DNA of 53,147 bases, from positions 1-53,147 of the forward strand of contig JAJZNS010000064.1 in assembly GCA_021811635.1 (NCBI GenBank), in the 5' to 3' direction. The notes beneath the pieces are model-generated. The model was given only the letters and a program-made list of their open reading frames with translations. It made no database searches and had not been told where the DNA came from. The number at the start of each line of letters is the position of its first letter. The stretch's first letter is position 1. Below are positions 51,523 to 53,147 of the stretch, in pieces. The position numbers and the translations under genes are program-made. This stretch comes from Thermoplasmata archaeon (lineage in GTDB: Archaea; Thermoplasmatota; Thermoplasmata; Thermoplasmatales; Thermoplasmataceae).

Positions 51523-52662
51523 ATGGATGCTAATACGGTTTTTAAGGGGCTGGAAGGGGTTATTGTCTCGGAAACAAAGGTCGGATTCGTGGACGGAGAG
51601 GCGGGGAGGCTGGTATACAGGGGATTCAACATAGAGGAACTAGTACAGCACTCCAGTTACGAGGAGGTTTCTTACCTTCTGATAAACGGACATCTTCCGA
51701 CAGCCGGAGAACTGAAATCCTACAGGGACGTGCTCATGAAATCCTCCAGTCTGCCTGGTGAAGTTATTGATTTCATATGGGACCATTCGAACAAATATCC
51801 AACATCTCTCTTGAGAACTGCTGTCTCTCTCCTTGGGGCAGACGACACCAGGGCGGATCACATCATCGACAGTGACCAGAGGGAGATCGGCGTGGAACTT
51901 GTCGGGAAGGTCCCAGCACTGGTGTCCTCAATAAGACGCGCTGCAGAGGGCGGAAAATATGTAAAGCCCTCTCCGGACCTTTCTCTCGCAGGAAATATGC
52001 TGTATCAGTCAACGGGAAAAAAGCCTGATAAATCGTCAGAGAGAATTATGGACGTCTGTCTCATGCTTCATGCTGATCATGGAAGCAACGCGTCAACATT
52101 CTCATCATTGGTGACAATTTCATCACTTTCCGATATCTACTCAGCCCTGACTTCAGCGATTGGTACACTGAAAGGCCCACTGCATGGCGGCGCAAACGAG
52201 ATGGCGCTGAAGCTGATAATGGAAGTCGGAAAGCCGGAAAATGTCGAGAAGGTAATCGGCGGAAAACTCGAAAAAAAGGAGAAGATAATGGGGTTCGGGC
52301 ACAGAGTCTATAAGGTCTATGATCCCAGGGCAAGGATCCTGAAGAGCTTCGCCAGAGAAGTCACCGCCAGGAACGGAAAGGGACAGCTCTTTGACACTGC
52401 GCAGAAAATAGAGGATGTGATGATAAGCAAACTCGGAACAAAGGGTATATTCCCAAACGTCGATTTCTATTCGGGGATGGTGTATGACTCACTGGGTTTC
52501 CACCCTGATATGTTCACCTCACTTTTCGCGGCTTCAAGGACATCGGGATGGGTGGCCAGGAGCCTTGAATATGTATCTGATAACAAGCTTTTCAGGCCCA
52601 GAAGCAGCTATGTGGGGGAACGCGGGCCAATACCCTATATTCCCATCGAAGAAAGGAACTGA
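51523..52662 (+). CDS. gltA: Citrate synthase
   Basis: This enzyme condenses acetyl-CoA with oxaloacetate to start the citric acid cycle. Its 379 residues match the archaeal short form (as in Thermoplasma). The N-terminal G-L-E-G-V-I-V-S-E-T and G-F-N-I-E-E-L, and the catalytic segments G-P-L-H-G-G-A-N-E, G-F-G-H-R-V-Y and N-V-D-F-Y-S-G are present. The segment A-D-H-G-S-N-A-S-T-F has Ser where Met or Leu is more usual. A TATA-like CGTATAAATT (about 51487-51496) predicts a transcript starting a few nt before the ATG. A HerA-like gene follows after 9 nt. Confidence 0.95.
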   Translation: MDANTVFKGLEGVIVSETKVGFVDGEAGRLVYRGFNIEELVQHSSYEEVSYLLINGHLPTAGELKSYRDVLMKSSSLPGEVIDFIWDHSNKYPTSLLRTAVSLLGADDTRADHIIDSDQREIGVELVGKVPALVSSIRRAAEGGKYVKPSPDLSLAGNMLYQSTGKKPDKSSERIMDVCLMLHADHGSNASTFSSLVTISSLSDIYSALTSAIGTLKGPLHGGANEMALKLIMEVGKPENVEKVIGGKLEKKEKIMGFGHRVYKVYDPRARILKSFAREVTARNGKGQLFDTAQKIEDVMISKLGTKGIFPNVDFYSGMVYDSLGFHPDMFTSLFAASRTSGWVARSLEYVSDNKLFRPRSSYVGERGPIPYIPIEERN

Positions 52663-52671
52663 ACGGTAGAT

Positions 52672-53147
52672 TTGTTTCGATACGATCCTGCGCTCGGCAG
52701 ACGCAGGGAAGGGCCAGAAGACGGTATAGCTATCGGTATAAGGGCGGAGGGAACGGCATTCCGCATTCCCTCGGAAACCTTTGAGACGCACTCGCTGGTT
52801 ACCGGTCGTACTGGAAGCGGTAAGACCAGTCTCCTATATTCCATCATCAGGGAACTTGTGGCCCGAAAATCCAACGTGATCCTTGTGGATCCACATGGAA
52901 CGCTTTCAGAATCCGTAATATCCGGCACAAATCCAGATGAGTTGTACTATTTCAGCACGGATGAGACGGAGAAAGACGGCAGCAAACTTTCAATCAGGCT
53001 TAACCCGTTTTCCTTCGACAGGGCAGAAAGGGCACAGATCGTAACAGGCGTACTCAGAGATCTGCTGGCACTGGATGAAGAGCTTTCTCAGGGAACGTGG
53101 GGGCCGAGGCTGCAGGTCCTTGTTGGTACATTGATGACAAGGCTTGT
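52672..53147 (+). CDS. HerA/VirB4-like ATPase, N-terminal part (cut by window end)
   Basis: The frame is open from just after the citrate synthase stop to the window end, so only about 158 residues are seen. It shows the Walker A motif V-T-G-R-T-G-S-G-K-T-S followed by L-L-Y-S-I-I-R-E-L and the P-loop strand N-V-I-L-V-D-P-H-G-T-L-S-E-S, as in HerA/VirB4/TraG-type DNA or protein-pumping ATPases. The start is uncertain; a TTG at 52672 lies 9 nt after the previous stop. The rest of the gene lies beyond the window, so whether it belongs to DNA repair (HerA-NurA), conjugation or surface assembly cannot be told. Confidence 0.7.
   Translation, partial: MFRYDPALGRRREGPEDGIAIGIRAEGTAFRIPSETFETHSLVTGRTGSGKTSLLYSIIRELVARKSNVILVDPHGTLSESVISGTNPDELYYFSTDETEKDGSKLSIRLNPFSFDRAERAQIVTGVLRDLLALDEELSQGTWGPRLQVLVGTLMTRL

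Noticed and set aside
1..53147. CRISPR arrays, rRNA genes, SRP or RNase P RNA, complete insertion sequences
   Set aside because: No regularly spaced repeats and no conserved rRNA, SRP RNA or RNase P core sequences were seen, and no transposase is intact.

Overview
The window is archaeal and most likely comes from an acidophilic or thermoacidophilic member of the Thermoplasmatales. Archaeal markers seen directly are the RNA polymerase subunit L gene, a tetraether-lipid synthase-type radical SAM protein, archease, pyruvoyl-dependent arginine decarboxylase, archaeal-type leucyl-tRNA synthetase, tRNA G10 and C56 methyltransferases, a bat-type HTH regulator and tRNAs without encoded CCA. Many genes have a TATA-like box about 24-28 nt upstream of the start codon, so many transcripts look leaderless, often with TTG or GTG starts. 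The S-layer-like protein with repeated GLP-x-G-x-x-W motifs and the C56 methyltransferase fused to an HD domain point, by inference, to Thermoplasmata.

Layout. 0.1-1.4 kb: rpoL and a tRNA G10 methyltransferase. 1.5-4.6 kb: a two-gene ABC-2 exporter with its own PadR regulator, whose promoter carries a perfect 20-bp palindrome, and a second PadR gene. 4.7-9.2 kb: an asparaginase-type Ntn hydrolase, tRNA-Gly, two small membrane proteins and an MscS channel, with long AT-rich gaps. 9.9-15.7 kb: a tetraether lipid synthase, archease, arginine decarboxylase and leuS. 15.8-22.9 kb: truA, a bifunctional aldolase/dehydrogenase next to an LsrF-like aldolase, ATP-dependent DNA ligase and a CPA2 antiporter. 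23.2-30.8 kb: an OB-fold ssDNA-binding protein, an MFS transporter, tRNA-Arg, a surface-protein operon with a double Lrp-like regulator, and two decayed coding stretches. 30.9-36.5 kb: tRNA-Asn, the Trm56-HD fusion, two small conserved genes, tRNA-Gln, an epimerase-like protein, and a thiolase/DUF35 pair whose thiolase lacks the usual nucleophilic cysteine. 36.6-46.5 kb: a bat-type regulator, FAH- and glyoxalase-family enzymes, tRNA-Gly, transporters, cyclophilin, a methyltransferase, an exordium-like zinc-ribbon protein, an SDR without the YxxxK motif, an MBL hydrolase and a MarR/MFS efflux operon. 46.8-53.1 kb: PolX, tRNA-Met, small membrane and hypothetical genes, an alpha/beta hydrolase with Asp in the nucleophile position, an SDR, citrate synthase and the start of a HerA/VirB4-like ATPase cut by the window end.

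The region reads as chromosomal core with small accessory pockets. I see no CRISPR array, rRNA, intact insertion sequence or prophage. The most unusual elements are several enzymes whose fold is kept but whose key catalytic residue is replaced (thiolase Cys to Gly, hydrolase Ser to Asp, SDR Tyr/Lys to Leu/Leu), the exordium-like protein, and palindromes placed where a local regulator could act.
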